Positions 54,998-64,000 of a stretch of 64,000 bases of DNA are shown here, in pieces (within the stretch, counting starts at the first letter, position 1; the number at the start of each line of letters is the position of its first letter). The DNA lies in contig NZ_CP034873.1 in the NCBI RefSeq assembly GCF_005081445.1, positions 310,001 to 374,000 of the forward strand. Direction: 5' to 3'. The notes beneath the pieces were generated by a model that was not told the DNA's origin, searched no databases, and saw only the letters and a program-made list of their open reading frames with translations. The translations under genes were made by a program, and so were the position numbers. Source of the DNA: Buchnera aphidicola (Hyadaphis tataricae). Lineage in GTDB: Bacteria > Pseudomonadota > Gammaproteobacteria > Enterobacterales > Enterobacteriaceae.

Positions 54998-56044
54998 ATG
55001 ACTGAATTAAAAACTATCACAATAATAAAACCAGACGACTGGCATGTTCATGTAAGAGATGGTAAAATTTTAGAAAAAGTTATTAAATACACGGCGCAAT
55101 TTTATAAAAGGGCCATCATTATGCCAAATCTTGAAGATCCTATTACAAATTGTGTTAAAAGTCTTGCATATCGTAACAGAATTTTAAATTCTATAAAATT
55201 CAATTCTACATTTCAACCGCTAATGACCTGTTATTTAACTCCATTTACAACTTCCAAAGAATTGGAATATGGATTTTATAAAAAAATATTTGTAGCTGCT
55301 AAATTATATTTGAAATCTTCCACGACTAACTCTGAAAATGGTATTAAAAATATTAATGATATAAATCATATTTTACAATGTATGGAAGATATTAGCATGC
55401 CATTACTGATACATGGTGAAGATAATGATAAAAATATTGATATTTATGACAGAGAATCAGAATTTATAAAAAACATATTAGAACCATTGCGCAAAAAATT
55501 TTCAAAATTAAAAATAATATTAGAACATATTACAACGAAAGATGCAGTAGAATATGTTAAAAAACATGATGAACAATATTTGTCTGCAACAATTACACCT
55601 CATCATTTAATGTTAAATAGAAATGATATGTTTTTAAAAGGCATTCAGCCACATCTATATTGTTTACCAATATTGAAAAAACGAACACATCAACAGGCTT
55701 TAAGACAAGCTGTATCTAATGGAGATAAACATTTTTTTTTAGGTAGTGATACCGCGCCACATTTAAATAAAAATAAAATTCATTGTTTTGGACGTCCTGG
55801 AATATTTAATGCTCCATCTTCTTTATTATGTTATATAACAGTGTTTGAAGAACTTAATGCTTTGAAACATTTTCAAGCATTTTGCTCAGAAAATGGACCT
55901 AATTTTTATAATATGCCTATTAATACTGAAACAGTAACATTAGTAAAAAAACCATTTAAAATACTCAATAAAATTAATATAGGAAAAAAGAAAATCATTC
56001 CATTTTTATCAGGAAAAACTTTGCACTGGTCTATGAAAACTTAA
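54998..56044 (+). CDS. pyrC: Dihydroorotase
   Basis: Third step of pyrimidine synthesis, cyclising carbamoyl aspartate. It has 348 residues, as in E. coli. Zinc ligands: DDWHVHVRDG, the carbamylated lysine in AAKLYLKSSTTNSENG, LIHGE, LEHIT, and GSDTAPH. The usual KLYPANATTNS reads KLYLKSSTTNS, a local change beside the conserved lysine. It converges with flgN after 30 bp. Confidence 0.96.
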   Translation: MTELKTITIIKPDDWHVHVRDGKILEKVIKYTAQFYKRAIIMPNLEDPITNCVKSLAYRNRILNSIKFNSTFQPLMTCYLTPFTTSKELEYGFYKKIFVAAKLYLKSSTTNSENGIKNINDINHILQCMEDISMPLLIHGEDNDKNIDIYDRESEFIKNILEPLRKKFSKLKIILEHITTKDAVEYVKKHDEQYLSATITPHHLMLNRNDMFLKGIQPHLYCLPILKKRTHQQALRQAVSNGDKHFFLGSDTAPHLNKNKIHCFGRPGIFNAPSSLLCYITVFEELNALKHFQAFCSENGPNFYNMPINTETVTLVKKPFKILNKINIGKKKIIPFLSGKTLHWSMKT

Positions 56045-56074
56045 TCAATAAATTATATTTTTTATTCATATTTA

Positions 56075-56482
56075 TTACATTTTTAGTTGCCCATCAATAT
56101 TATAAGTGATAGATTTTCGATATTGCGAAAAGAGTTCTAATAGAGATTGATTTAAGCAAAATTTTTTATTGATAATAACTTTATTATTACCATGAATTTT
56201 TTTTACAACAATACATTTTTTAACAACAAAGTTCCAAGAAATATTTAATTTCTCTTGATTTTTATAAGGAGCAAAGATATTGTATTTTGTTTCTAACAAT
56301 AATCTATCTTGATGTAAAGATAAAAATTTTTTAAACAATATTGTTTTTTCTTGAAAAATTAACTTCAATTGATCTATATTAGAATTAGAGTTTAATAAAG
56401 TATATCTTTCCTTATTTAAAAGTTTTTCTAAGGCTATCAAAATTATTTTTTTTTTATTTATAGTTTCTGTTAATAGTTTCAT
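56075..56482 (-). CDS. flgN: Flagellar export chaperone FlgN
   Basis: In E. coli FlgN chaperones the hook-filament junction proteins FlgK and FlgL. This gene has 135 residues (138 in E. coli) and is mostly helical and Lys-rich. Conservation is low; the best match is the C-terminus, LNQSLLELFSQYRKSITYNIDGQ, which parallels the E. coli NQQALEML...TLYGANGQ. Position next to flgA supports the call. flgM, normally between flgN and flgA, is missing. Confidence 0.72.
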   Translation of the reverse strand: MKLLTETINKKKIILIALEKLLNKERYTLLNSNSNIDQLKLIFQEKTILFKKFLSLHQDRLLLETKYNIFAPYKNQEKLNISWNFVVKKCIVVKKIHGNNKVIINKKFCLNQSLLELFSQYRKSITYNIDGQLKM

Positions 56483-56603
56483 TTTTTTGCTATATTTGTT
56501 GAAAAGATAAGAATTATATGATGTAACATATCTATAATTTTTATGAGAATGTTGAATATTAGAATTCAGGAAATAATGTTTTTAAAAAAGATATAATTAT
56601 ATT

Positions 56604-57260
56604 TTATAATGACACTATTACTTCACCATTTTTATTAACAATGCCAGTAATAATTTTGCCATTTTTCGTTTTAATACGAATACGTTCGTTTTCAGATCCA
56701 TTACTTAATGATGTTGCTTGAGAAGAAATAAAAAAATTTTCTCCTCGAATAATAATTTTAATGCTTTGATTAATGCGAACCGTCCAAAATGGACGTATTA
56801 TAAAAGAGGTTATTGGTTGCAATGGAAAAATGTCACGTAAATTGACTTTATTTATGACATCTTTTTTATGAATGCAAGTATTATAAGGTAAATTTTCTAA
56901 TTGTCCTATTTCAACTTTAAGATCTGATTCTGTGATTTTAGTACCTCTAGGGATTTTTCTATTTGCAACAATATATTTTCCTTTTTGTTGAAATTCAACT
57001 TTTAAATAATGATGTTTTTTTCCGCAAATTAGAAGAATATGAGTCAACCCTAAGCGATTTAAGTTATTAGGAAAAGAAAAAACAGGTTTTTCACAAAAAA
57101 AATTTTTTTTTAATGGAGTACGGATGATAACTGTTACATTTTTTTTATGAGGAAACGTTTTTTTAAAAAAATCATTTAATTTTTCAGTTAAATTATGTGC
57201 ATTTGAAGTACAGGTTAAAAAAAATAAAAGAAAAAAAATGATTGTTTTTATTAATTTCAT
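56604..57260 (-). CDS. flgA: Flagellar P-ring assembly chaperone FlgA
   Basis: Periplasmic chaperone for assembly of the FlgI P ring. It has 218 residues (219 in E. coli). An N-terminal signal peptide (LIKTIIFFLLFFLTCTSNA) is followed by a divergent domain and a conserved SAF domain (VANRKIPRGTKITESDL, PFWTVRINQSIKI) and end (GIVNKNGEVIV). It faces flgB across a 254-bp divergent spacer with a 17-bp hairpin. Confidence 0.9.
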   Translation of the reverse strand: MKLIKTIIFFLLFFLTCTSNAHNLTEKLNDFFKKTFPHKKNVTVIIRTPLKKNFFCEKPVFSFPNNLNRLGLTHILLICGKKHHYLKVEFQQKGKYIVANRKIPRGTKITESDLKVEIGQLENLPYNTCIHKKDVINKVNLRDIFPLQPITSFIIRPFWTVRINQSIKIIIRGENFFISSQATSLSNGSENERIRIKTKNGKIITGIVNKNGEVIVSL

Positions 57261-57277
57261 TAAAATTCCTTTAATAT

Positions 57278-57317
57278 TTATATTAATATAATATTTTTTT
57301 ATATTATATTAATATAA
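57278..57317. repeat. Perfect 17-bp AT-only inverted repeat between flgA and flgB
   Basis: Bases 57278-57294 and 57301-57317 are exact reverse complements made only of A and T, around a loop of six T. It lies 18 bp upstream of the flgA start and about 200 bp upstream of flgB, so it sits in the flgA leader or promoter. It could be a transcript hairpin or a cruciform-prone operator-like site. Confidence 0.6.
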
Positions 57318-57514
57318 TATAGATTAATACTCTAATAATTTTTTGATTGATCATATAATCTTAATTACAGATAATTATAACGCAAAACGATAAAGAATTT
57401 TTTATAGTTTTATTGAAAATAGTCAGAATAATCTTCTAAATTTATTTAAACAATGATAGTTTGATATTACGCCTGAATTATTTAAGTTATCTTTTTTTTG
57501 AGGAGCGAGATATT

Positions 57515-57925
57515 ATGTTTAATACAATCAGTCATATGTTTGATTTCCATCAAACATCATTAAATCTTTGCGCTAAAAGACAAGAAATATTAGCAGCTAA
57601 TATCGCAAATGCAGATACACCAGGATATAAATCTATAGACTTTAATTTTAGCAGTGAACTCAGCAAAATTACAAAAAAAAATACAATAAACAAAACCAGT
57701 GTAGCTCTTAAAACCACTTCTCTGAACCATTTACATGGAAAAAATAATAGTTCTCTTTTTATTGAGACTGTACCTATAATGACAAATAAAATAAAAATTG
57801 ATGGTAATACAGTAGACATGAATCGAGAAAGAATTGAATTTTTAAAAAACAGTTTAAAATATGAATCAAGTTTAGCTTTTTTAAAAAATGAAATTAAAAA
57901 TATCATGAGTGTTTTAAAAGGATAA
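57515..57925 (+). CDS. flgB: Flagellar basal-body rod protein FlgB
   Basis: Proximal rod subunit. From ATG 57515 it has 136 residues (138 in E. coli), with a strong gaggag ribosome site 9 nt upstream; the 54-bp frame extension upstream lacks family similarity. The rod signature LAANIANADTPGYKSIDF and the C-terminal DGNTVDMNRER are conserved. It is the first gene of the flgBCDEFGHI operon. Confidence 0.95.
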   Translation: MFNTISHMFDFHQTSLNLCAKRQEILAANIANADTPGYKSIDFNFSSELSKITKKNTINKTSVALKTTSLNHLHGKNNSSLFIETVPIMTNKIKIDGNTVDMNRERIEFLKNSLKYESSLAFLKNEIKNIMSVLKG

Positions 57926-57931
57926 TATATC

Positions 57932-58342
57932 ATGTCTCTTCTAAATATATTTCAAATTGCAGGATCTGCAATTACTGCACAAGCAGAAAAAATGAATGTC
58001 ATTGCAAGCAATTTAGCCAATATCAATAGTGTAGTATATAAAAATGGAAAATTTTACCCTTATGTTGCAAAACAAGTGGTATTTGAATTTAATTCTGTAA
58101 ATAATTCAAAAATAGGAGGAGTCAAAATATCTGATGTCGTTGATGACACCAGTCCTATGAAGCTAATATACGACCCTAATAACCCTATGTCGGATAAAAA
58201 AGGCTATGTTTTAACATCTAATGTTAATCCAATTACAGAAACAGTAAACAACATCGCAGCATCACGAAGCTATCAAGCTAATATAGAAGTTCTGAAAACC
58301 GCTAAATCAATGATCATGAAAACATTAACTATTATTGAATAA
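57932..58342 (+). CDS. flgC: Flagellar basal-body rod protein FlgC
   Basis: Proximal rod subunit. It has 136 residues (134 in E. coli). The N-terminal IAGSAITAQAEKMNVIASN and NLANINS and the C-terminal NNIAASRSYQANIEVLKTAK fit the rod/hook family. It starts 6 bp after flgB with an AAAAGGA site. Confidence 0.95.
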   Translation: MSLLNIFQIAGSAITAQAEKMNVIASNLANINSVVYKNGKFYPYVAKQVVFEFNSVNNSKIGGVKISDVVDDTSPMKLIYDPNNPMSDKKGYVLTSNVNPITETVNNIAASRSYQANIEVLKTAKSMIMKTLTIIE

Positions 58343-58356
58343 TAAAAGAGGAATGT

Positions 58357-59046
58357 ATGACTACTATTAATGTTAATTCGAGTTTAGAAAATCATTTGAT
58401 TGACACAAATAATAATAATGATGCACAAAATGTTTTCAATCCACTAGATTTACAAAAAAATTTTTTAACTCTATTAATGGCGCAAATTAAAAATCAAGAT
58501 CCTACTGATCCTATTAAAAATACTGAACTAACATCGCAATTAGCGCAAATTAATACAGCAAGTGGAATTGAAAGGCTCAATAATGCTGTAGGACAAGTAT
58601 CTAATCAAATAAATCAACAGAAAAATATTGAATTATCTTCATTACTTGGACATCATGTAATGGTTCCTAGTAATCAAATTATGCACACAGAAAACGTTAA
58701 AACAAATTTTGGTGTAGAATTAATCGGAAAAGCTACGTCAATAAAAATTGAAATTAAAGATCATAAAGGCAAAACAGTATATGTTATTAATAAAACACAT
58801 GAAGATGATATTTCATCAGGAATACATCATTTCACATGGAACGGAAAAGATTTAAACAATCAAAATGTAAAAACTGGAAAATATGATATTGTCATAACTG
58901 CTAAAAATAACGAAAAAAATATTCCTGCATTAGGTTTAAGCGAGGCAGTAGTTCAGAGTATTATTACATCGTCTGATAATCCTATTCTAGATTTAGGCGC
59001 TTCAAGAAACATAACACTTTCACAAATCCGTGAAGTTCTTCAATAA
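58357..59046 (+). CDS. flgD: Flagellar hook cap protein FlgD
   Basis: Scaffold that caps the growing hook. It has 229 residues (231 in E. coli). The N-terminal conserved block is FLTLLMAQIKNQDPTDPIKN; the rest is a FlgD Ig/tudor-like part with FTWNGKDLNNQNVKTGKY. A GAGGAA site lies upstream. Confidence 0.95.
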   Translation: MTTINVNSSLENHLIDTNNNNDAQNVFNPLDLQKNFLTLLMAQIKNQDPTDPIKNTELTSQLAQINTASGIERLNNAVGQVSNQINQQKNIELSSLLGHHVMVPSNQIMHTENVKTNFGVELIGKATSIKIEIKDHKGKTVYVINKTHEDDISSGIHHFTWNGKDLNNQNVKTGKYDIVITAKNNEKNIPALGLSEAVVQSIITSSDNPILDLGASRNITLSQIREVLQ

Positions 59047-59060
59047 AAAGGTAAATATAT

Positions 59061-60311
59061 ATGACATTTACAGCTTCTGTAAATGGTTTGCTAGTCAATA
59101 ATGATTATCTAGACATTATATCTAATAATATAGCAAACGCATCTACTATAGGATATAAAACTAGCACACCGATATTTTATGATATCTTTTCTCGTCGTGC
59201 GTATTCTCTAAATAACACAGGATCAGGAGTGGGAGTTTTGAATGTTGTTCAAAACTTTAATAATGGAACCTTAGTAACAACAGGTAGAGATTTAGATTTA
59301 GCAATCGTTCAAAATGGTTTTTTTAGAGTAACCGATGCTCAAGGAAAAATATACTACACTAGAAACGGACAATTTGTACTTGATGAGAACAAAAACATTG
59401 TCAATATGCAAGGAATGTATTTGACAGGACATAATATATCTAATGAACATAACACAAAAGATAATTTAAATAATAAATTCAATTTAGAAGCTATTAATTT
59501 ACAACACGCCTATAAATTAGAAGGAAAGCCAACAACCAAAATAAAATTAGATATAAAATTAAATGAAAACGATAAGTTTGTAAAACACACTAATCTTTCT
59601 ACAGATCCGTCGTATCCTCCATATGCAAATTATACAACAAATATTGATATATATAATAAAAATAACAAAAGAAAAACCATTAGTGTTGATTTTTATAGAG
59701 AAGATGAACATATTTGGATGGTGCATGTTGTATCAAATGAAAAATTCAAAGATTCTCAAGAAAATAATAAAAAAGATATAGACACACTATTTCCCATGCA
59801 GTTTGATGAAAAGGGTAAATTGATCTCTGATTCTATTATAAAAATCAAACCAAATAATCCTGATTATGAGAATATTGATTTTGACGTATCTAATAGCGCT
59901 GAAATAAAAAATATACATAATTCTATTGAAGAAAGTGTTCAAAATGGATATTCATCGGGATCGTTAAAAACCTTTGATATCCTTCCAAATGGCACAATTA
60001 TGGGAACTTATTCTAACGAACAAAAAAAACCAATAGTACAAATATTACTATCAAAATTTATTAATCCTGAAAAATTACAACATGAAAGTGGTAGTATGTG
60101 GTCTGCAACTGCAAACTCTGGAAAAGAAACAATCGGTATAGCGGGTGATCAAGGCTTTGGAGTCTTAGCAACTAAAACGTTAGAATATTCAAATGTTGAT
60201 TTGAATAAAGAATTAATTAATATGATTATTGCACAACGAAATTATCAATCAAATGCACAATCTTTCAAAGCTGAAGATAAAATCATTAGTACTCTAATTA
60301 ATTTAAAATAA
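59061..60311 (+). CDS. flgE: Flagellar hook protein FlgE
   Basis: Hook subunit. It has 416 residues (402 in E. coli). The N-terminal rod/hook signature is ISNNIANASTIGYKTS and the C-terminal block is NVDLNKELINMIIAQRNYQ. The middle domain, which forms the outer face of the hook, is strongly divergent and rich in Lys and Asn. Confidence 0.95.
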   Translation: MTFTASVNGLLVNNDYLDIISNNIANASTIGYKTSTPIFYDIFSRRAYSLNNTGSGVGVLNVVQNFNNGTLVTTGRDLDLAIVQNGFFRVTDAQGKIYYTRNGQFVLDENKNIVNMQGMYLTGHNISNEHNTKDNLNNKFNLEAINLQHAYKLEGKPTTKIKLDIKLNENDKFVKHTNLSTDPSYPPYANYTTNIDIYNKNNKRKTISVDFYREDEHIWMVHVVSNEKFKDSQENNKKDIDTLFPMQFDEKGKLISDSIIKIKPNNPDYENIDFDVSNSAEIKNIHNSIEESVQNGYSSGSLKTFDILPNGTIMGTYSNEQKKPIVQILLSKFINPEKLQHESGSMWSATANSGKETIGIAGDQGFGVLATKTLEYSNVDLNKELINMIIAQRNYQSNAQSFKAEDKIISTLINLK

Positions 60312-60330
60312 TTAAAGAGGAAAGATTATA

Positions 60331-61089
60331 ATGGAAAATGCAGTCTATGATGCTATAGTTTCCGCAAATCAATTACTAGAAAAACAAAATATCATAGCTA
60401 ATAATTTAGCTAATATTTCAACAACAGGTTTCAAAGAAAAATTTCATTATATTTTAGAAAAAAATAGCACAGAAAACAAACAAGATGCATATAATACAAT
60501 AATAAAAGAATATTATAACGTATCTCCGGGAATATTAAATTATACACAAAGAAATTTAGATTTATTTGTAGAAAAAGATGGTTGGTTTGTTGTCAAAGAT
60601 ATAAATGGCGAAGAAGCATATACAAAAAATGGTCATTTAAAAATTAATTCAAATGGCAAATTAACCATTCAAAACAATGAAGTCATAGGAAATCATTGTG
60701 ATATCAACATACCAAATAATGCACAATTAAGAATTTCATCTGATGGGGTAATTTCGTCTATATTCAAAAAAAAAAATAACTCAGTTGAAAACAAAATAGG
60801 AGAATTGAAATTAGTCAAAATCCCGATAAATAGTTTGATACAAAAAGAAAATGGATTTTTTTACTTAAATAAAAAATATGATAATTTCCATCATAAAAAT
60901 AGGTTAATCCCTCATGATAATAATGTGCGTATAAAATCAGGAATGTTAGAACTTAGTAATGTTAATGCTGCACAAAATATGATAGAAATGATATCAAATG
61001 CTAGGCAATTTGAAACACAAATGAAAATAATCTCAATATCTGATAAAAATGCTGAGTATGCTAATCAATTAATTAATATTAACAATTAA
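60331..61089 (+). CDS. flgF: Flagellar basal-body rod protein FlgF
   Basis: Proximal rod subunit. It has 252 residues (251 in E. coli). The N-terminal [18 protein letters not shown] and the C-terminal [20 protein letters not shown] are conserved. The middle carries an in-frame A11 tract (60766-60776, coding KKKNN), a slippage-prone site. A GAGGAAAG site precedes the ATG. Confidence 0.95.
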   Translation: MENAVYDAIVSANQLLEKQNIIANNLANISTTGFKEKFHYILEKNSTENKQDAYNTIIKEYYNVSPGILNYTQRNLDLFVEKDGWFVVKDINGEEAYTKNGHLKINSNGKLTIQNNEVIGNHCDINIPNNAQLRISSDGVISSIFKKKNNSVENKIGELKLVKIPINSLIQKENGFFYLNKKYDNFHHKNRLIPHDNNVRIKSGMLELSNVNAAQNMIEMISNARQFETQMKIISISDKNAEYANQLININN

Positions 61090-61106
61090 TCACGAGGACT
61101 AAAAAT

Positions 61107-61889
61107 ATGATTCCATCTTTATGGATTTCTAAAACTGGACTTGATGCTCAACAAATGAATATGAATGTTATTTCAAATAATTTAGCGAACGTTAGCACTA
61201 ATGGATTTAAACGTTCTCGAGCAGTGTTTGAAGACTTAATGTATCAAACCATTAGACAAGCTGGAACTAATTCATCAATTGATACCACCTTGCCTTCAGG
61301 TTTACAATTAGGAACCGGTGTTAGACCAGTTGCTACTGAAAAAATTCATAGTCAGGGTAACTTGTCAAAAACAGATGCATTGAAAGATGTAGCAATTAAT
61401 GGACCAGGTTTTTTTCAAGTACAATTGCCTGATGGAAGCGTAGCATATACAAGAGATGGTTCTTTTCAAATAGATCAAAATGGTCAATTAGTCACAAACA
61501 GCGGATTCCCTATTGTTCCCGAAATCAACGTTCCGCCTAATGCATCAAATATTAATATTGCAAGAGATGGAGTAGTAAGCGTTGCGGTGCAGGGACAAAC
61601 GCAACCTATGTTTCTTGGACAATTAAATTTAATTAACTTTATTAATAATTCTGGATTAGAAAGTTTAGGTGAAAACTTATATCAAGAAACACAAGCATCT
61701 GGTACTCCAATTGATACAACTCCAGGATTAAATGGAACAGGATTGTTGTATCAAGGATACGTTGAAACTTCTAACGTTAATGTTGCTGAAGAATTAGTAA
61801 ATATGATTCAAACACAACGGGCTTATGAAATAAATAGCAAATCAATTAATACATCAGATCAAATGTTACAAAAATTATCTCAGTTATAA
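61107..61889 (+). CDS. flgG: Flagellar distal rod protein FlgG
   Basis: Distal rod subunit. It has 260 residues, as in E. coli, and is the best conserved of the flagellar set here ([51 protein letters not shown]). An ACGAGGA site lies upstream. Confidence 0.97.
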   Translation: MIPSLWISKTGLDAQQMNMNVISNNLANVSTNGFKRSRAVFEDLMYQTIRQAGTNSSIDTTLPSGLQLGTGVRPVATEKIHSQGNLSKTDALKDVAINGPGFFQVQLPDGSVAYTRDGSFQIDQNGQLVTNSGFPIVPEINVPPNASNINIARDGVVSVAVQGQTQPMFLGQLNLINFINNSGLESLGENLYQETQASGTPIDTTPGLNGTGLLYQGYVETSNVNVAEELVNMIQTQRAYEINSKSINTSDQMLQKLSQL

Positions 61890-61971
61890 TTGTTTACTTT
61901 TATATTATTTTGTATAAATAATGTTTTACAAAAATTTATATTGAACATCTATTATTAAAGGTAACTTTTTC

Positions 61972-62688
61972 GTGATAAATTTCGTTTTTCATAAAACCAA
62001 ATATTATTTTGTTCCTATTTTTTTATTATTGATTCAAAGTTGTACATCTATTCCACATAAGCCTTTAGTAGAAGGTATTACAACCGCTATAGCACCTAAT
62101 TTTTTTCCTAATGTTACAAATGGATCTTTATTTCAAGAAAGATCTCTTGAACATCATGGATATAAATCGTTATTTGAAGATTATCGACCACATAATATTG
62201 GAGATACTCTTACTGTAATTTTACAAGAAGAGATCAGTGCTAGTAATAGTTCTACTTCTAACGCTAGTCGCGATGGAACGAATAATATAGGTATGGAAAT
62301 AATACCTAGTGGATTAAGTCCAATTTTAGGTTTAGATTTAAAAAAAAATCAAATTGGTTTAAATAATACAGGTAAACATGACTTTTTTGGAAAAGGAAAT
62401 AATACGGCTGAAAATAAATTTAGTGGACTAATTACTGTTACCATTAAAACTATTCTTCCAAATGGGAACTTAAAAGTTATAGGAGAAAAACAAGTTGGAA
62501 TTAACGATGGTGTGGAATACATACGTTTTTCCGGTGTAGTAAATCCAAATAACATTAATAACAATAATTTCGTTCAATCTAGTCGAATTGCTGATGCTCG
62601 AATTGAATATTCACGTTATGGATGGGTGAATCAAATGCAACATATGGGATGGATGCAAAAACTTTTATTGAAATTTTCTCCTATATAA
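61972..62688 (+). CDS. flgH: Flagellar L-ring protein FlgH
   Basis: Outer-membrane lipoprotein that forms the L ring. It has 238 residues (232 in E. coli). The start is GTG at 61972 with AAAGG upstream; no in-frame ATG lies before the conserved part. A hydrophobic signal ends in a lipobox-like IQSC, followed by the conserved IPHKPLVEG. Further motifs: [25 protein letters not shown], and the end [19 protein letters not shown]. Its export needs the Lol system, also encoded here. Confidence 0.95.
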   Translation: MINFVFHKTKYYFVPIFLLLIQSCTSIPHKPLVEGITTAIAPNFFPNVTNGSLFQERSLEHHGYKSLFEDYRPHNIGDTLTVILQEEISASNSSTSNASRDGTNNIGMEIIPSGLSPILGLDLKKNQIGLNNTGKHDFFGKGNNTAENKFSGLITVTIKTILPNGNLKVIGEKQVGINDGVEYIRFSGVVNPNNINNNNFVQSSRIADARIEYSRYGWVNQMQHMGWMQKLLLKFSPI

Positions 62689-62753
62689 CATATAAAAGTT
62701 GAATCAACTCATCAGTAATAATTTAAAAAAATTATTTTATGTATTAATTATAC

Positions 62754-62787
62754 ACTCATAAAGAACAGTTTTTTGTTCTTTATGAGT
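62754..62787. terminator. Perfect 14-bp hairpin between flgH and flgI
   Basis: The arms actcataaagaaca (62754-62767) and tgttctttatgagt (62774-62787) are exact complements around a 6-nt loop. It lies in a 227-bp spacer inside the flg operon; in E. coli flgH and flgI are almost adjacent. No U tract follows, so it may be a processing, stabilising or partial-termination hairpin. Confidence 0.6.
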
Positions 62788-62915
62788 AAACATTCTTTAT
62801 TTTAAAAAGTATGAATAATTTAAAATTAAAAACATAAAAAATTTATATATTAAAGATGTTTAATATATTTTATATGATAACAACAGTTGTTAAAACGCAT
62901 GTATGAAGGTTTTAT

Positions 62916-64000
62916 ATGTCTAAAATAATACTATTAATAAAAATTATTATTTGTACTATTATCAGTGTATCCTTACCCTCTTATGCTGAAAAAATAAGAG
63001 ATTTAACAAGCATACAAGGAATTCGAGATAACCAATTAATTGGTTATGGTTTAATAGTCGGATTAAATGGAACAGGTGATCAATCAACACAAGCTCCTTT
63101 CACAAAGCAGTCTTTAAACAATATGTTATCTCAATTAGGTGTTGCTGTTCCACCTAATATTAATATGCATTTAAGAAATGTAGCGGCAGTAATTGTAACT
63201 GCAAACTTACCTCCTTTTAGTCACACAGGTGAAAAAATAGATATAAAAGTTGCATCCATAGGAAATGCTAAAAGTCTTAAAGGAGGCACCTTATTAATGA
63301 CACCGTTGAAAGGAACAGATAATCAAATTTATGCTATTGCTCAAGGAGAAATATTAACATCCGAAAAACATCATCTTGAAAAAAGAATGCGATATCTTAG
63401 AGATAATCAGGAGAATTCTGGAACGATAAATAATGGTGCTACAATCGAACGTGAAGTACATACTACTTTTGGCAAGAACAACACAATCAATTTACAATTA
63501 AATGAAGAAAATTTTAGTACAGCACAAAGAATTAGTGATATGATCAATATCAAATATCCAGATACGGCAACGCCGATTAATTCTAAAACAGTCCAATTAA
63601 ACACTTCTGCTAATAATAATGTACAAGTACATATGCTTTCTAACATTCAGGATATAGATGTATCATTACCTGATCAAGAAGCTAAAGTTCTAGTCAATCC
63701 ACGCACCGGATCTGTTGTTATGAATCAATCAGTAAAATTAGGCTCATGTATTGTATCTAATGGAAATATCTCTATAATGTTAAATGAAATTATTAATAAA
63801 AATAAAGATTTTGATTTTTTAAAATTATTTAAAAAAAATCAAACAAAAAAAAACATATCAGATGCGTCAATCAATAAAAACTACATGGATCGTATCTCTT
63901 TAAATAAAGTGAACTTAAATCATATAATACAATCTTTAAATTTATTAGGAACTAGATCAGAGGAATTAATATCAATTTTGCAATTAATGAAAAATGCCGG
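62916..64000 (+). CDS. flgI: Flagellar P-ring protein FlgI (3' end cut by window edge)
   Basis: Periplasmic P-ring subunit around the rod. The frame is open from ATG 62916 to the window end: 361 codons plus two bases. The signal peptide is followed by ERIRDLTS-type EKIRDLTSIQGIRDNQLIG, then GYGLIVGLNGTGDQ, NNMLSQLGV, GNAKSLKGGTLLMTPLKG and LVNPRTGSVVMNQ. The last readable residues (ELISILQLMKNAG) match the E. coli FlgI end closely, so only about ten codons are missing. FlgA, its chaperone, is at 56604. Confidence 0.96.
   Translation, partial: MSKIILLIKIIICTIISVSLPSYAEKIRDLTSIQGIRDNQLIGYGLIVGLNGTGDQSTQAPFTKQSLNNMLSQLGVAVPPNINMHLRNVAAVIVTANLPPFSHTGEKIDIKVASIGNAKSLKGGTLLMTPLKGTDNQIYAIAQGEILTSEKHHLEKRMRYLRDNQENSGTINNGATIEREVHTTFGKNNTINLQLNEENFSTAQRISDMINIKYPDTATPINSKTVQLNTSANNNVQVHMLSNIQDIDVSLPDQEAKVLVNPRTGSVVMNQSVKLGSCIVSNGNISIMLNEIINKNKDFDFLKLFKKNQTKKNISDASINKNYMDRISLNKVNLNHIIQSLNLLGTRSEELISILQLMKNA

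Overview
The window looks like a piece of the chromosome of Buchnera aphidicola, the obligate endosymbiont of aphids, or a very close relative. The DNA is extremely AT-rich, and intergenic sequence is almost pure A/T. Nearly every gene is a recognisable ortholog of an Escherichia coli gene at close to full length. Many small blocks keep E. coli order (ispG-hisS, bioB/bioA, lolCDE, sucAB, serC-aroA-cmk-rpsA-ihfB, znuA/znuCB-mepM, minCDE, flgN-flgA/flgBCDEFGHI), but the genes that once lay between them are gone. I see no phage, transposon, CRISPR array or sign of horizontal transfer. The identification rests on my reading of the proteins and gene order, not on a database search.

Layout. 1-3740: ispG, hisS, glyA. 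3825-7139: a reduced biotin locus (bioD, bioB, bioA; no bioF or bioC). 7186-14246: pgl, an N-terminally eroded mfd with decayed coding sequence upstream, and the lolCDE lipoprotein-release operon, in which lolE is frameshifted at an 11-A tract. 14314-18588: gapA, queF, fldA, phrB. 18601-27054: ybgI, sucA-sucB, gpmA, pfkA, glpF, tpiA. 27143-33707: a minus-strand block ihfB, rpsA, cmk, aroA, serC, serS. 34103-44283: trxB, infA, aspS, znuB, znuC, znuA (frameshifted at a 10-A tract), mepM, pykA, zwf. 44458-51509: htpX, yoaE, tsaB, minE-minD-minC, rsmC. 51531-51915: three tRNA genes (Leu, Cys, Ser). 52005-56044: ompA, murJ, pyrC. 56075-64000: flgN and flgA facing the flgBCDEFGHI operon, which runs off the right edge inside flgI.

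How the genes fit together. Central carbon metabolism is well covered: pfkA, tpiA, gapA, gpmA and pykA of glycolysis, zwf and pgl of the oxidative pentose phosphate path, and E1/E2 of 2-oxoglutarate dehydrogenase. aroA, serC and glyA fit the symbiont's amino-acid provisioning role. Flavodoxin (fldA) is the known electron donor for both IspG and BioB, which lie in the same window. The flagellar genes encode rod, hook and rings, in line with the flagellum-derived basal bodies reported for Buchnera.

Most interesting points. Two genes (lolE, znuA) are each broken by exactly one missing A in a long A tract, a lesion that transcriptional slippage can repair. mfd has lost its nucleotide-excision-repair half but keeps the RNA-polymerase-binding and motor half, and a relic of the lost part can still be read. 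Several perfect or near-perfect hairpins sit in gene-free stretches: flgA/flgB, flgH/flgI, tsaB/minE, gapA/queF, the rpsA leader, and the 658-bp htpX-yoaE gap. I did not find an obviously new multi-gene system.
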